NCBI RefSeq assembly: GCF_000344685.1
Contig: NW_006920415.1
Span: 1,186,950-1,250,949 of the forward strand
Reading direction: 5' to 3'
DNA from: Gloeophyllum trabeum ATCC 11539
Lineage: Eukaryota > Basidiomycota > Agaricomycetes > Gloeophyllales > Gloeophyllaceae
DNA length: 64,000 nt
This document shows, piece by piece, positions 36,186 to 47,468 of the stretch. Under the pieces are notes generated by a model. The model had not been told where the DNA came from, ran no database searches, and worked only from the letters and a program-made list of their open reading frames with translations. The first letter of the stretch is position 1. The number at the start of each line of letters is the position of its first letter. The position numbers and the translations under genes were made by a program.

Positions 36186-36618
36186 GGAACGAGCGTCGAG
36201 TACGGTGGAGGAGAGGAAGAAGGCAGTGGCAGTTGAGCGGCAGTGAGAAACGGCCGCTGTGGCGGCTCAGACTCGAATGCTGGAGCCCGTGAGGGTCGCG
36301 TGGCAGCCACGTCCTCCGAGTCGCAAACAGAGTGGGCGAACTGATCATGACCCGAGTTCAAGTATTTCCTCACGTACACCACCACTTCCAGGACGTTAAC
36401 AGCCTATCCTGTGAATCATTGTCTGCTGAATATGGCTTGAAATACTTGAAATATCTCCTTGCTTGATTGATTGACTCTGTGGCTTCAATGCCGCGTTCGC
36501 GAGAACCTCGGGAGTATTCCTGGCCTTGGGAAAATTACATTTATCAAAGTGTATGAAAAGGTCTCTTGAGACTTTCTTTGATGTTTTCTCTCTTTCTGAC
36601 CTTACTGTATCTACGAGT
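36186..36618. promoter_or_regulatory. Divergent region between TFIIE-beta and the FAD oxidoreductase
   Basis: 433 bp between two opposite start codons; holds both promoters. No defined element was recognised. Confidence 0.4.
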
Positions 36619-38139
36619 ATGGGACTGGTACTATCTGTGATTCAAGAGCTGAAGCTACTGCTCGTGACTATACAAGATCTCAACAATGACTTCCGAGCGG
36701 TCCAGTCGCGGATCAGGACATCTCCTGGACTGCCGGTGCCCTCTCCTACCAGGTCATCTTGGCAGACGCCTGCCTCTCCTTTGTGTGGGTTCCAGTCCGA
36801 ACTGCTGCCTCAGGAGGTGGATATCCTCATCATCGGCTCTGGAATTACCGGCTGCGCCGTCGCCAGGGCCATCCTCAGGAATCCAAAGGGACGCGATCTA
36901 TGCGTCACTGTTGTAGATGCCAGAGAAATATGTTCGGGCGCAACAGGACGGAATGGCGGACACATCAAGGAGTCGCCGTATATCGACTTCGAGAAACTCA
37001 AGAGGAGATACGGGGAACCCGCCGCTAGGAAAATAACTGATTTCCAGATGTCACACCTGCAGCGGTTACTCGATGTCGCTGAAGACATCGCCGCAACTGA
37101 AGCGTCAGAGATCAGGCGGGTGGATACTGTTGATGCCTATTTTGGTCGGAACTGCTGGGAAGATGCTGTTCGAAGATTACATGACTTCCTGGACGCCTAC
37201 CCGACGGAGAAAACCCATTACAAGATATGGAATCAAGACGAAGCACGTCAAGTAAGTGTCGTGGATATTGACGCGCTTTGAACGCATTACCCAAGGAATC
37301 AGGAATTTTCTCTCACCAATGTAGACGGAGTAATAACAGGGCCAGCCGGCGCTCTCTCACCGTACAAACTGGTCACAGCTATCCTACAATCCCTTGCTCG
37401 TCAATACCCGAAATTCACAATTGAGTCAAATACTGCAGTTCTAGATATACAGGCCCCTGCCAACTTCCAATCATCCTACACCGTAAGGACATCCCGCGGG
37501 ACACTCTCCGCCCAACAGATTGTGCACGCCACCAATGCCCACGTATCGCACCTTCTCCCAGGGCTCAGGGAGAAGATCCTGCCACTTCGCGGACAGATGA
37601 CGTCCCTCCTGCCAGTGCCTCGCGAGCCCAACCTTCCAGGAGGGGCATCGCGCTCTTGGAGCTTCATCTACGAGAGGGGGTTCGACTACCTTACCATCCG
37701 CCCCTCTGGGCATATCATGTACGGTGGAGGATGGGCGCAGAGCGGCAACCAGGGTCTCGACGACGTCGGCGTTGCCGCTGATGATGACCAGGCGCTGTTC
37801 GCCAGTGCTCATTTGCTCGGTATTCTCCCCTCGATATTCGATCCCAAGGTCCTGAAGGGCGTGGAGGTGGAGGGCAGGTGGACGGGCTCGCTGGGTATGT
37901 CAGCGGACTGGCTGCCTTGGGTCGGTAAAGTGCCCCAGAGCGTGAGTAGAAGAAAAGGTGGAGGCGAATGGGTCTCTGCTGGATATACGGGTGAAGGGAT
38001 GGTCAACGCTTGGGGTTGCGGCGAGGCCCTCGGTAAGATGATCATGGGTGAGAGGGACGAGAGACTTCCAAAGGAAATGGTTATTACGGCGAAACGGGTA
38101 CAACAAGCCAATCCTGTGGACTTGTTTGACTTGCTTTAG
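36619..38139 (+). CDS. FAD-dependent oxidoreductase (DAO fold)
   Basis: Two exons, 36619-37251 and 37303-38139, give 489 residues. After an N-terminal extension (MGLVLSVIQELKLLLVTIQD) comes the FAD-binding strand VDILIIGSGITGCAVARAIL with GxGxxG, then VTVVDAREICSGATGRNGGH, the second conserved block of the glycine/D-amino-acid oxidase fold. The substrate domain and the closing block YTGEGMVNAWGCGEALGKMI near the C-terminus are present. The family oxidises amines with oxygen and releases peroxide; members of this fungal branch are often of unknown substrate. ATG 36526 is in frame but would add a segment without family resemblance. The gene converges on the membrane-protein gene at 38389. Confidence 0.85.
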
Positions 38140-38388
38140 AGTCCCATCTGCGGACTTGCTCCCCCTTGCTTTCAGCGTCCCTCCTGACGCTTAGAATTAG
38201 AGGTATAGTTACAGTATATAAGCTCGGATAACGACAGTACTTCTCGTACTTCTACAAGCATTTCATACAACAATTTGACACGTCTGACATGGTCCATTCT
38301 TGTCTCTCAGGTCGCCTGAACCTTGTAATGTCCCTTTCTGTCCTAGGAGAAAGATGTTCGAAAGCCCCTCCGCTGTTGCGCTCAATGC

Positions 38389-39998
38389 TCATACGTCCAC
38401 TCCATAGCTCATCTTTCCTGCGGGGGTACGATCTTTCTCCGGCACCGTAGGTCCTTGTGTCAGGTGAAAATGGGGGAGATCCATCTGTTCATCCGCATTT
38501 TCGGTATGTTGGAAACTCACGCTGAAGGCGTGCGATCGGGCGGGCGCGGATGGTGCTGCAAAAGCGATTGTTGTCTTGTCCATAGTTGTTTGCTCAGCTG
38601 TCTTTCCAAGAGCGAGCATCACAATTATGAGAGTCGGAGACATGCCCTGATGGTGGCAAAGTAAAGATGTGTGAGTTATGATCACAACAAGGAACCCACC
38701 GCGGTGATAGTAGCTAACGTGGACACAAGGATCTGTAGAGTACGTGATAGTCAAGCCAGGAGATCCCAGGACAGGAAAGCACCCACGTTTGCTTCGGCTA
38801 GCCCTGGTGACGAGGAGAACCCAGTAACTGTGGATAGGAGTAACAGAAGGGAGTGTATGCCCCCAGATTCCGTTCTGTATTAGAACAATATCAGGATGTA
38901 CTTCGGATACGGGATTGCAATCATACAATAAAGCAACTATATTTCTATACAGATTCGAATCGACCGTGTTTGACGCTTGTTTCAGATGCTTACTGACCCA
39001 CAAAATGCGACATGCTAGTGGCAGTTATGTTATCAGAAAGGGATCATGGATGAGGTGATCAGACATACCAATCAACGTCGTCATGAGTACATTACAAGCA
39101 AATGTTGTTGCATAGAAGACCTCATTAAGGTCGTTCTGTATGTCGGAAATGACTAAGAATTCCTCCATTAAAACAGGTGATGGGCTACTGGGGCTGGCGC
39201 CTGCAGTCCTAATCAAGAGATAGCCTTTGACATAATATCCCACAAGGACGTAACCCGCGACTTTGAATATACATTAGAGGTTGGTCGGTGAGAAATTCGA
39301 TGATGTCGGCTCACCAGTGCCAGCTACGATCAGTAGAGCAGGGAAGGCAATAATCAGGCGTCTGCGGCCCCAAATGATGTAGCACCGCCAAGTCTGATCA
39401 CCAGGCCATACATAGTAAACGAGCGGCTCGTATAGTCTCTTGCATAATCTTACCAACAAACAGTCGGCCATAAAACTAATAGGATTGTTTCAGCGTCAAC
39501 TCTATGATGGTAGCCTGTGGCAACAAATACTTTTGCGTCACGATCAAAAATACTCCAATAACAGCCACAACATTGTTGAGGTTTTGAGTGGAAGTTATCA
39601 CACTGTGAAAGTCTTGAAGACCATTATCGAGGATAGCACCCTCAGCGAATGAGAATATGAGGACGACGGAGAACTTGAGCACGACTTGTGTCAATGACAG
39701 GGCAAATAGCAGTACTGTGACTGCGACAAGAGATATGCAATTCGTCCCATTGCGCCTCCGAGCGATAAGCAAGTGCACGGCCACTGCGAATACCGCCGAA
39801 TATAGTCCTGCCAGTGACACAGATCAACCTCAGTCAGGCCAAGTGAAAATTCGCACTAATATACAGTGAGTTGTTCACTCACCGAAAAGTAAGGTTTGTA
39901 CCTGGATGCTTGATTATTAATAAGAGTGGCTCACGGGAAAAGTATGTCTGTCTCACCCATAACGAGACTAAGTTTTGGCCTTGTATCTGCTATACCGT
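38389..39998 (-). CDS. Seven-span basidiomycete membrane protein, copy 1
   Basis: Many small exons on the minus strand, ending MSYGVDV at 38389. Recognisable pieces, in order: IQGQNLVSLW, VQTLLFG, AGLYSAVFAVAVHLLIARRR, LVAVTVLLFALSLTQVVLKF, NVVAVIGVFLIVTQK, MADCLL joined to TWRCYIIWGRRRLIIAFPAL, GYYVKGYLLIRTAG, NEVFYATTFACNVLMTTLIG, LWVSKHLKQASNTVDSNLYR, an ESGG-containing helix and SPTLIIVMLALGKTAEQTTM. Each has a matching exon in the plus-strand copy at 44075. The YIIWGRR block and the layout recall a large family of fungal seven-helix proteins of unknown role, possibly receptor-like. The first coding exon (equivalent to MPILPSILQ of the other copy) was not found, so the 5' end may be lost or changed. 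Confidence 0.6.
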
Positions 39999-40020
39999 CT
40001 AGCACCTCTAGTCAAACAAG

Positions 40021-40833
40021 TTAATGCACACTCGCCTGGGCGAGTTCTTGAAAAATAGCCATAGCTTCCCTACGAGCACCAGTGGTACGTATATACTGAA
40101 GATGAGACCAGCTCAGGGCATGATACACGAAAGAAAGGCGTAGGTTTGCAGCATCTCTTATACGCGCACTGCCAAAATCATCAGCATATCGCTTGATCCA
40201 CACACGCACATATTGTGGTGACGAGCCACTCAGGATCAGAATGGTGATCGTCAAGATGAAGACCAGGCATGCACTTATTATTAATCCACTGACAGCCTGA
40301 GTGGTCGCGACCAAGCTGTCATGTACGACCGCCATCGTGATATCACAAGACCCAGACAACCCTGACGGGCTAATCACAAGAAATCCAGTATCGTCCATCC
40401 AACACTTGGCGTGCAATCATGGGTTTGCCTAGGGAACAAGCTTAGACTCGGATGTCATGCCAATCCTAGGTGACCGTTGCTACAAGGTTTCTCTCTTGCG
40501 TCAATGCTGCGGCAGCGACAGAAACGATCAGGATGTGCTTGTGATCTGCGACTTACTAGGAACATCCGATTGTTGTACTAAGTATACTATGCGCTGGTTA
40601 CGAACGTCGGCGGTCCCATCCATGTCGATTTGTCTGGCAAGATAGTAACCTGGAGAACAAGAACTTGAAGCTGCGCGATCTTGACGCCAGGCTACAGCCG
40701 CGGTTGCCCGAAAGTATGGAGTAAGGACCCGAGAATTGCCGAGCAAGAACGAACTGGATCTGTTCATCTGAGAAGAGCCCATAGGCGACAGCGCGTACCC
40801 GTGGAGACTAAACTGTCCCAGCAATCCGCCCAT
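40021..40833 (-). pseudogene. Fragmentary uncharacterised membrane protein gene, copy 1
   Basis: Open minus-strand pieces: 40833-40528 with LLGNSRVLTPYFRATAAV and, in a second frame, QLQVLVLQVTILPDKSTWMG; and 40416-40021 with VVHDSLVATTQAVSGLIISA, a clear transmembrane helix, then VWIKRYADDFGSARIRDAAN and a final AMAIFQELAQASVH. The first pieces resemble parts of the locus at 47469-48963 (VLSPDFRAVFAVQV and LQVTFLQDSRTGPG). A stop between the frames and the short length suggest decay, but a spliced gene cannot be excluded. No known family. Confidence 0.35.
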
Positions 40834-40978
40834 AAACTATCCCAGGTATGAACTATTTACGATGCCGTACATATATACGTCCAGGCAGAATATCCGAATA
40901 TACAATATCAACAAACCACCATGAATCTATTGCGCACATCGCCCTCCTTCCCCTCATATATATATTTGCACCTGGCCT

Positions 40979-42838
40979 TTAAGACTCCCCGTGCTCAACG
41001 ACCTCCCACCCCTTCTTTCCGTCCTCCGACCCACTCATGCTATCTTCCTTCTTCCCCGCCGTCAAGTCGCCCCGCCCGATCTTCTCGAGCTTCTTGTCCC
41101 ACTCACCCGCGCGGTACCCGCTGACGATCCGCTCGAGCAGCGCGGAGGTGGATATGCCCGGCGTGCGCCTCGTCGGGATGAATTTGCCTGAATGTGATGG
41201 TTGGGTAGTTAGTTGGTCGGCTGTGAAGAGAAAGGTACGGAAGGGAGATGCAAGGGGATGGCGAGTGAAATGGGAGGAAGAAAGCGAGATTCAGTAAATT
41301 AAGCAATATCAGTTATCCGCTCGTCCCCGACGGGGATCGGTACAGGTCTGAGATGTATTATCATCATTCTAGCTCTCTGCCTCCATCTCAAGGGCACTCA
41401 TAGCGCCCTTCACGTTTACAGGAGAGAATCCTACTCACCGAGACGCTTGACATCCTCGTACACATCCGTCCCGCTCGAGTATGCGTATGGCTCCTCGTCA
41501 TGCGCGACATAGTCGATTTGATACTCCTCGAGGAACTCCGGGGTAATCACCCACGGGGCGGAGGGCACGACCTGGTCAACCCAGCGGCAATGCCGGACGG
41601 ACTCCAGCCTGAGGGCAAGGCGAGAATCAGTTATTATGAAGGGATGATGCGAGGGAATTTGGGCGAACGTACCGTTCGGCGTGGGTCATGACGCTCCTGC
41701 TTTTATGTTGTGCGACGAGCTCGTCCGAGCAGACTCCGACTAGGAGGTGCACGGATGGGAAGGACAGCTTTGCTTGCCGTAGTTGGAGTGCATGCCTGTA
41801 CCGGACGAGGACGTGAGTCAATCGTGGAGTTCAGGGGGATAATCGTCGAAGGTCGGAAGATAGCCCTGGAAGGATAACTCACCCAAAGTGGAAGACATCG
41901 TAGACCCCTATGCAGAGATGAACGAAGGGCCTGTCAGCGTCGCTTTATTGGAGAGTGCAGGTAGGATATTCCAAGATACATCGCACACAGCCACCATGCG
42001 AGACATGACAGATAGACCACTCACCATCAGCGTACACTCTGATCGGCCTGCCCTCCGGTGGTGGGTTAATCTTATACTCCCGGCCAGTACCATCCGTACC
42101 ATCGATCGCAGCCTTCACGAAAGCTTGTATGTCAGCTGGCGTTAATGCCGCAGGATCAAACGCCTCCCGAGAGACAGCCGGCGGAGTGGGCTCTGATATA
42201 GGGGCAGATGCCAGGTTAAGCAAGGTAGTGGAGGACAGCGTCGGATGCGAGAGCGGATCAGCTTGGGTATCTGTGGATGCTGAGGGGGTGCTAACATCTG
42301 GTGACGGCGACCTCGAAGATGCGGGAAGAGGTGAAGATGCAGATACGGGTGAAAGGGTCGATGCTGAGGAGGCGGGTGAGAGGGTATTATTGATGTGGGA
42401 GGTTACGATCGAAGCCTCGCCGTCCACGTCCGACAAAGTGCTATGATGCGGGGTCGGGGTGTGCGTCGTGGATTCGACATCCCCATCGTATGTGGGCGAT
42501 TCGACGCCGTCGTCAGAGAGCGTGAGGGAAGCGGCGAGGTGATGTTGGCTCCTCCTCTGCCCAGATGCCCCTATCCCGTTTCCGACTCCTAAACTCGCGC
42601 CATTCCGGGAAGACTTCGTTGGCCGTTGCGTGGAAGAGGAAGAGAGAGCTGGCTGCGCCCGACTGACTGTTACTGAGACGCCATTCGATGCCGAGTGCGC
42701 GGAATCATCAGTGAGGGGGTCATTGTCTTCTTCCGAGGCGTCATACGCGGGCGAGTCTAATCCTAGCCCGGGCCCTCGGTGTTTATGGAACGACCGCTTC
42801 GATGGGAGTTTTTTGTGGTGTAATTCGGTCTGGTCCAT
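40979..42838 (-). CDS. PCT1: Choline-phosphate cytidylyltransferase
   Basis: Minus-strand gene starting at 42838 ([17 protein letters not shown]). A long Ser/Pro/Thr-rich N-terminal region is followed by [19 protein letters not shown], then over introns VYDVFHFG and [20 protein letters not shown], giving the HxGH nucleotidyl-transfer motif. Next come [77 protein letters not shown], the second catalytic signature, and a basic amphipathic tail [14 protein letters not shown]. The enzyme makes CDP-choline, the rate-limiting step of the Kennedy route to phosphatidylcholine, and is controlled by membrane binding. All catalytic blocks are present. It is a good anchor gene between repeated accessory genes. 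Confidence 0.93.
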
Positions 42839-44074
42839 CTTCGTAGATGGCGATATGAGTAAAGGGAGTGTTGGCTTGATGTACGAGCTTCAGTATACGA
42901 GTTGTTGAACGTTTGAGTATTCGTTCTTCTGAATGTCGAGCTACCTGAAGGCGGAAAGCGAGGCAAAGTTACGAAGGTGGAGTACAGACACAGCAGGGAG
43001 GATACTGGCCCGGAGTGGAGACGGACGCTATAGTGTGACGACTCCTGACAATCAACGCGGTGATCTTTGCTAAATCGCGGGTTTGCCGCTCGGAAAAGGC
43101 AAATGTTCTCGGATATTGCCGGTCGCGTGCCCGGGGTCGCCGTCTCCCCTCTCTGCGAATGTGGCTGCAGCTGCAGTTCTGTTACGACTTACATATGTTT
43201 CTCGCTGTCTCCTTCCATGGACAGTGTTGGGATGCATCGGGATGTATACGTGATCCGTACACCAGCACTTCGTCCGAGTCAAGGTGGCACGCGTTGTCCG
43301 CTTGTACTTATAGCATTGAGATTTTGCTAATGTTGCTTCATTTTGACACGAACATCCGGAACAGCTCCCATTCAAGTAATTTGAGGATATCAGGTTGATG
43401 CACTGGTACTGATGGTGTCGATGCGTAGCCGATCCGCCCAGTCGTGGCAAACTTCAAGCTCACCTCATTCACTATTTTGACGAGACACGTCCCTTCGGTG
43501 GTGGTTTTCCTCTCTCTTTGCTTTCTTCTCTCTCTGGAGAAGCCAAAACAGTTGGGGACGATCACCATCAAGCCGACAGTTGGACTCAAGTGATCTGAGT
43601 TCATCACGTGTTGACGGATCCGGATCGTCCAAGAGCTCTCTGCTCGTATACAGGGCATGATGCTGTTGTTACAATGTCGAACATTACTGTTGCTGTCATC
43701 ATCGAACTGCAGGTGATCATTCTGTTCGTCCATACGACAGACAAGAGTATTCTATGACCCATGATCTCCGACGCACTATCCCTCGCTCCAGTGCCCCCGG
43801 TTCTCATAGTGCTACTGACCCATCTCACCTCAAGGTTCCAGGTTCCAGCAGAGGTGACACCGATACTCAGACAGAGTCGAGATCCTTACCGCACATGAGA
43901 CTGGGAAGGAGGTTCTGGATGTCGTCGTGCGTGCGGGTCTCGATCGAAAGTTGTCCTAACATTCATTCATAGCTATTCGTCTAAGCATATAAAAACACCG
44001 TTTCCTTCAGGGCCTGGCAGACTTACTTTCCTCCTCTTAATCCCCCTCAACGCGTGCATTCCTTTACAGCAGCC
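42839..44074. other. Stretch without supported gene
   Basis: About 1.2 kb between PCT1 (-) and the second seven-span gene (+), which start back to back. Open frames here (for example 43338-43733 minus) lack coding character. It should hold both promoters. Confidence 0.5.
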
Positions 44075-45720
44075 ATGCCCATTCTCCCTAGTATTCTGCA
44101 GGTGAGTACACATTGCACAGGATGGGTTCATTCAACATGCTCATCTGATCGACAGGTCCAGAGACAAGATTTTATCTCGCTATGGGTGAGTTGCACACCC
44201 TTCTCCCAGACGAGCTATCTAAACCACTCCCATAGGTGCAAAGTTTATTATTAGGTAAGTGAACGGCACATACGGACATATTCTGGTGACGGTACTCAGG
44301 GGCTGTATAATTGCTCTACCTGCGCTAGGCCTGTATTCCGTTGTCTTCGCTGGATCCTTGCATTTGCTCTTCACCAGGAGGCACACCGATAGCGGTCCGA
44401 AGTCACTTCTGGCAGTTACCGTGCTGCTATTTGTTTTGTCTGCCACGCAAGTGGCCCTCAATTTTACCCTGGTCCTCATATCGTCTTTCTCCGTGGGCGG
44501 TATGCTGGATAACGGAACTGGAAGCCCGGACGGACTGTCTGCGTCCGTCATTAACCTCAATAACGTCTTGGCCACTGTCGGAATATTCCTGGTAGTGACA
44601 AACAAGTATGTATCCACGCCTTGTATATGCTGCCAATCGCTCTGACACATCTTAGTGTTGTGGCAGATTGTTTGCTGGTAAGATCACACATGCTGGACGT
44701 GCACATCTGGCTTATGATGCGTGGCTGCTCATCAGACCTGGCGGTGTTATATCATCTGGGGCCGCAGACGGCTAATCATTGCCTTCCCCGTGCTGCTGAT
44801 CGTCGCTGGTACCGGTAAGCTCACACATTAACACGGGAAAATATTGTCTGACGCGTATCAAAAGTGGCGGGATTTGTGCAAGGGGGATACTACATCAAGG
44901 GGTATCTCTTGTATGTAGCCACGAGCGCTGCACCCGGTGATCCATCTCCAGCGGTGCTCGAGGAAGTAGCAGCTATTTCACAGTTGCAGAATGACCTCGG
45001 CGAGGTGTTCTATTCAATGACGTTCGCTTGTAATGTGCTGATGACAGCATTGATCGGTACGCTCAAGAGGTCATTCCATCTCGCACTCAATAACTCACAC
45101 AATAGTAGCTTTTCGTGTTCTATGGGTCAGTAAAGATATCAAAAAATCTGCCCCCGCCATCGACTCAAATCTGTATAGAAAAATTATCGCTTTGTTGTAA
45201 GAAACATGTAGTAAATCCGAGAGTCGAGACTCCTTCTGATCTTTCTATCACAGCATCGAATCCGGGGGCGTTCATTCCCTCTTTTTGCTCCTTTCCACAG
45301 CCACAGGTTTCTCTTCATCCACAGGACTCGCTGAAGCATTCGTATGTTTCATCCTCCGCCCCTCGCAACTCCTGTAACTTGACCCATGCGCTCCACAGAC
45401 CATTGTGTCATCCATAGCCGTCATAACTGCGGTAAGGTCCTTGGCATGATTATAGCTCGTGTCTCATGCAATATTTCCAGGGTCTATCTCCTACTCTAAT
45501 AATCGTAATGCTTGCCCTTGGCAAAACTGCTGAACAAACGAGCATGGCGAAGACCACGATAGCGTTTGCGGCACCCGCCCCTCTTGCCCCATCGGTCGAC
45601 TCTTTCAGCAACAGTTTTCAGCGTGGTGGAAATGGTGATGAGGGGATGGGGGACAGCGTCTTACACTTTGTAGAAGCGCCTCCGGTGCCCGAGAAGGCGC
45701 TTCCCGTGAACCAGCCATGA
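44075..45720 (+). CDS. Seven-span basidiomycete membrane protein, copy 2
   Basis: Plus-strand gene of about ten small exons. Start at 44075 with MPILPSILQ, then VQRQDFISLW, VQSLLLG, a long exon with LPALGLYSVVFAGSLHLLFT, AVTVLLFVLSATQVALNFTL and NVLATVGIFLVVTN, the short exon ADCLL, WRCYIIWGRRRLIIAFPVLL, AGFVQGGYYIKGYLLYVATS, FYSMTFACNVLMTALI, LWVSKDIKKSAPAIDSNLYR, ESGGVHSLFLLLSTATG and SPTLIIVMLALGKTAEQTSM. A disordered tail ends at 45720. Seven helices can be counted. It matches the minus-strand copy at 38389 exon by exon. All GT/AG borders look plausible. Function unknown. Confidence 0.7.
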
Positions 45721-46103
45721 ATTAAGCGCCGCTCTGACACCCTGGTTAGATGTGGTGCACGAAATACAAAGAGTCTTGTGCTGCTCTAAGCTCTGTGATT
45801 CTCTAATACCATGTTCACTAGTAACAAGCCTGGACATCGAGCATACTGTCGAACAGGAAGGATGGGAGCTACGTAGCAAGTAGAATATATACCCAACAAT
45901 GTCTGCTTCCCCTGTCAAGTTGCCCCAGCCGGACGTGGCGCCAACAGTCAAAACAGACAGAGGTGCTCGCCGGGTTGCAAACAACTTACGGATTACCCGT
46001 CAGTAGTCTCCTCCCTGCAGTGAGTAATTGCAAGAAAGGCAGCCGTGCCACGCACATCTTAGTCGGCGCTTTGCGGAACGCGTTTGTCCAGTGCCACACT
46101 GTA

Positions 46104-46491
46104 CTGTACCGATACGACCTTAGGCAACGTCCCGTGTCCCGAGAGGTCCGTCGCCGTTGCCTATTTTGAGATTTGTCCCGTGTCCCGGACACCTCGTTGC
46201 TTGGGGCCCCCGGAGCCTAATCCGCGCTAAATGGTAAAAAAATGAAGAAATTTATTCGCAGGTGCTCTGGAAACCCTCTTAAAGCTTCTTCTGAGTCTTC
46301 TCTCAGCAATTTGAGCCTCAGCTCTATCTGAAGAGTGTATCAACACTGCATTACCTTGACCTTAGTAAGTACGCGCAACTGCAGGTTGCGTTGCATGTGT
46401 CCCTTGTCCCGACGGAGACGTTGCTTGACCTGCCACATTCCCACGGTGAATTACGTAAGCCGTTGCGTTGCCTAAGGTCGTATCGGTACAG
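46104..46491. mobile_element. MITE with TA target duplication (Tc1/mariner-like ends)
   Basis: A 388-bp element bounded by perfect inverted repeats of about 26 bp beginning CTGTACCGATACGACC and flanked on both sides by TA (46102-46103 and 46492-46493). The inside is rich in short phrases around CGTCCCGTGTCCCG and codes for nothing. Ends and target duplication fit a non-autonomous member of the Tc1/mariner group. Confidence 0.7.
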
Positions 46492-46757
46492 TATACTAAT
46501 CGAGATCTCCCGTTGTACGTCACGCCGGACTCCAAGTATGTCCGACCTCTGAAACGGAGTGTCAGTTCGATTTGCATGGTCAGCTTGCAGTGATATCCTT
46601 TTTCGAATTCGTACTCGATAATGCAAGTGGCTTTAGGATGACTTATGCTGAGTACGCCCTACCTGGTTCACACATCTACGGCGTCCGCAGGGCTTGAGAA
46701 TACCACGGTCGCCCTCGAACTCGGTCGCGCCGCGCGCCGGCCGCCTCCCATCGCACA

Positions 46758-47440
46758 TGCAGAACGATAACGTCCTGTGGCGACTGCGTAGCAGACCCCG
46801 CCTGCGCCTTTGACAAAACCAAATTCACCTGCACCGCGAGATCTGCGCAGGCCTCGCAAGTGACGGGCAGCGACGCCTGCGCCTTGGTGCAACTGATGCA
46901 AAAGGTGCTAGTAAGCAACCCATTAATATTCCCGGCCTCCCACAACGACTCTGAAATCGGCACAGAGCCTTCCTGCCACCGAATCCACCAATGCAGGGGT
47001 CATTCCGTCAGGCATAAATAAGCTTCTCAATGAGATGCAAAGTCGTATATTTCTTGGGGATATAAAGGATACGACCAATACCAAGGGGCGACACCGGTCA
47101 ACACGGCGTGGGTGCCTATCATTGCTAAAATATCGACGCTCATCACCAAGGACACGGCCGCGCATACCGCGCAGTACAGATTCAAGTCTTCAATGTGTTT
47201 TTCTTACGTCCTGCTTACTCGATAATCATGCTCACGGCGGCGCTGTGCAAGACGACGTCCGGGATCAAGACTGTGCGGGACAACAACAGGGAGGACTTCT
47301 ACGACAAAACGGACGTGAGGGACATGCGCGCGCTCGCGCTCGACTTCCTCGGGGGTGCCCAGCGGTCCGACGGGTCGTTCGCCGGCACCACGCCACGTAA
47401 TAACGATGTTTGCATTGCAGCGGTCATAGCCCTAAGCTAG
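46758..47440 (+). pseudogene. Broken copy of the secreted cysteine-containing protein gene
   Basis: On the plus strand, CRTITSCGDCVADPACAFDK, FTCTARSAQASQVTGSDACA and LVQLMQK match the minus-strand gene at 53790-54660. The second exon follows (ESTNAGVIPSGINKLLNEMQ, RIFLGDIKDTTNTKGRH), but a frameshift occurs right after it where the intact copy reads HINTAWVP. The last exon is TSGIKTVRDNNREDFYDKTD and ALALDFLG. The signal peptide exon is replaced by sequence with a stop, and the donor of the second intron reads ATGTGT in place of GTGAGT. It cannot make the full protein. Confidence 0.7.
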
Positions 47441-47468
47441 GCCAATGGACGTCCTGCTGCTGCTGAAT

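Noticed and set aside
40021..40060. MAIFQELAQ followed by a GC donor as the missing first exon of the minus seven-span gene
   Set aside because: It lies inside a longer clean frame of another protein fragment, and its resemblance to MPILPSILQ of the other copy is weak.
43338..43733. Minus frame of 131 residues upstream of PCT1
   Set aside because: No splice support, composition unlike neighbouring genes, no homologous copy.
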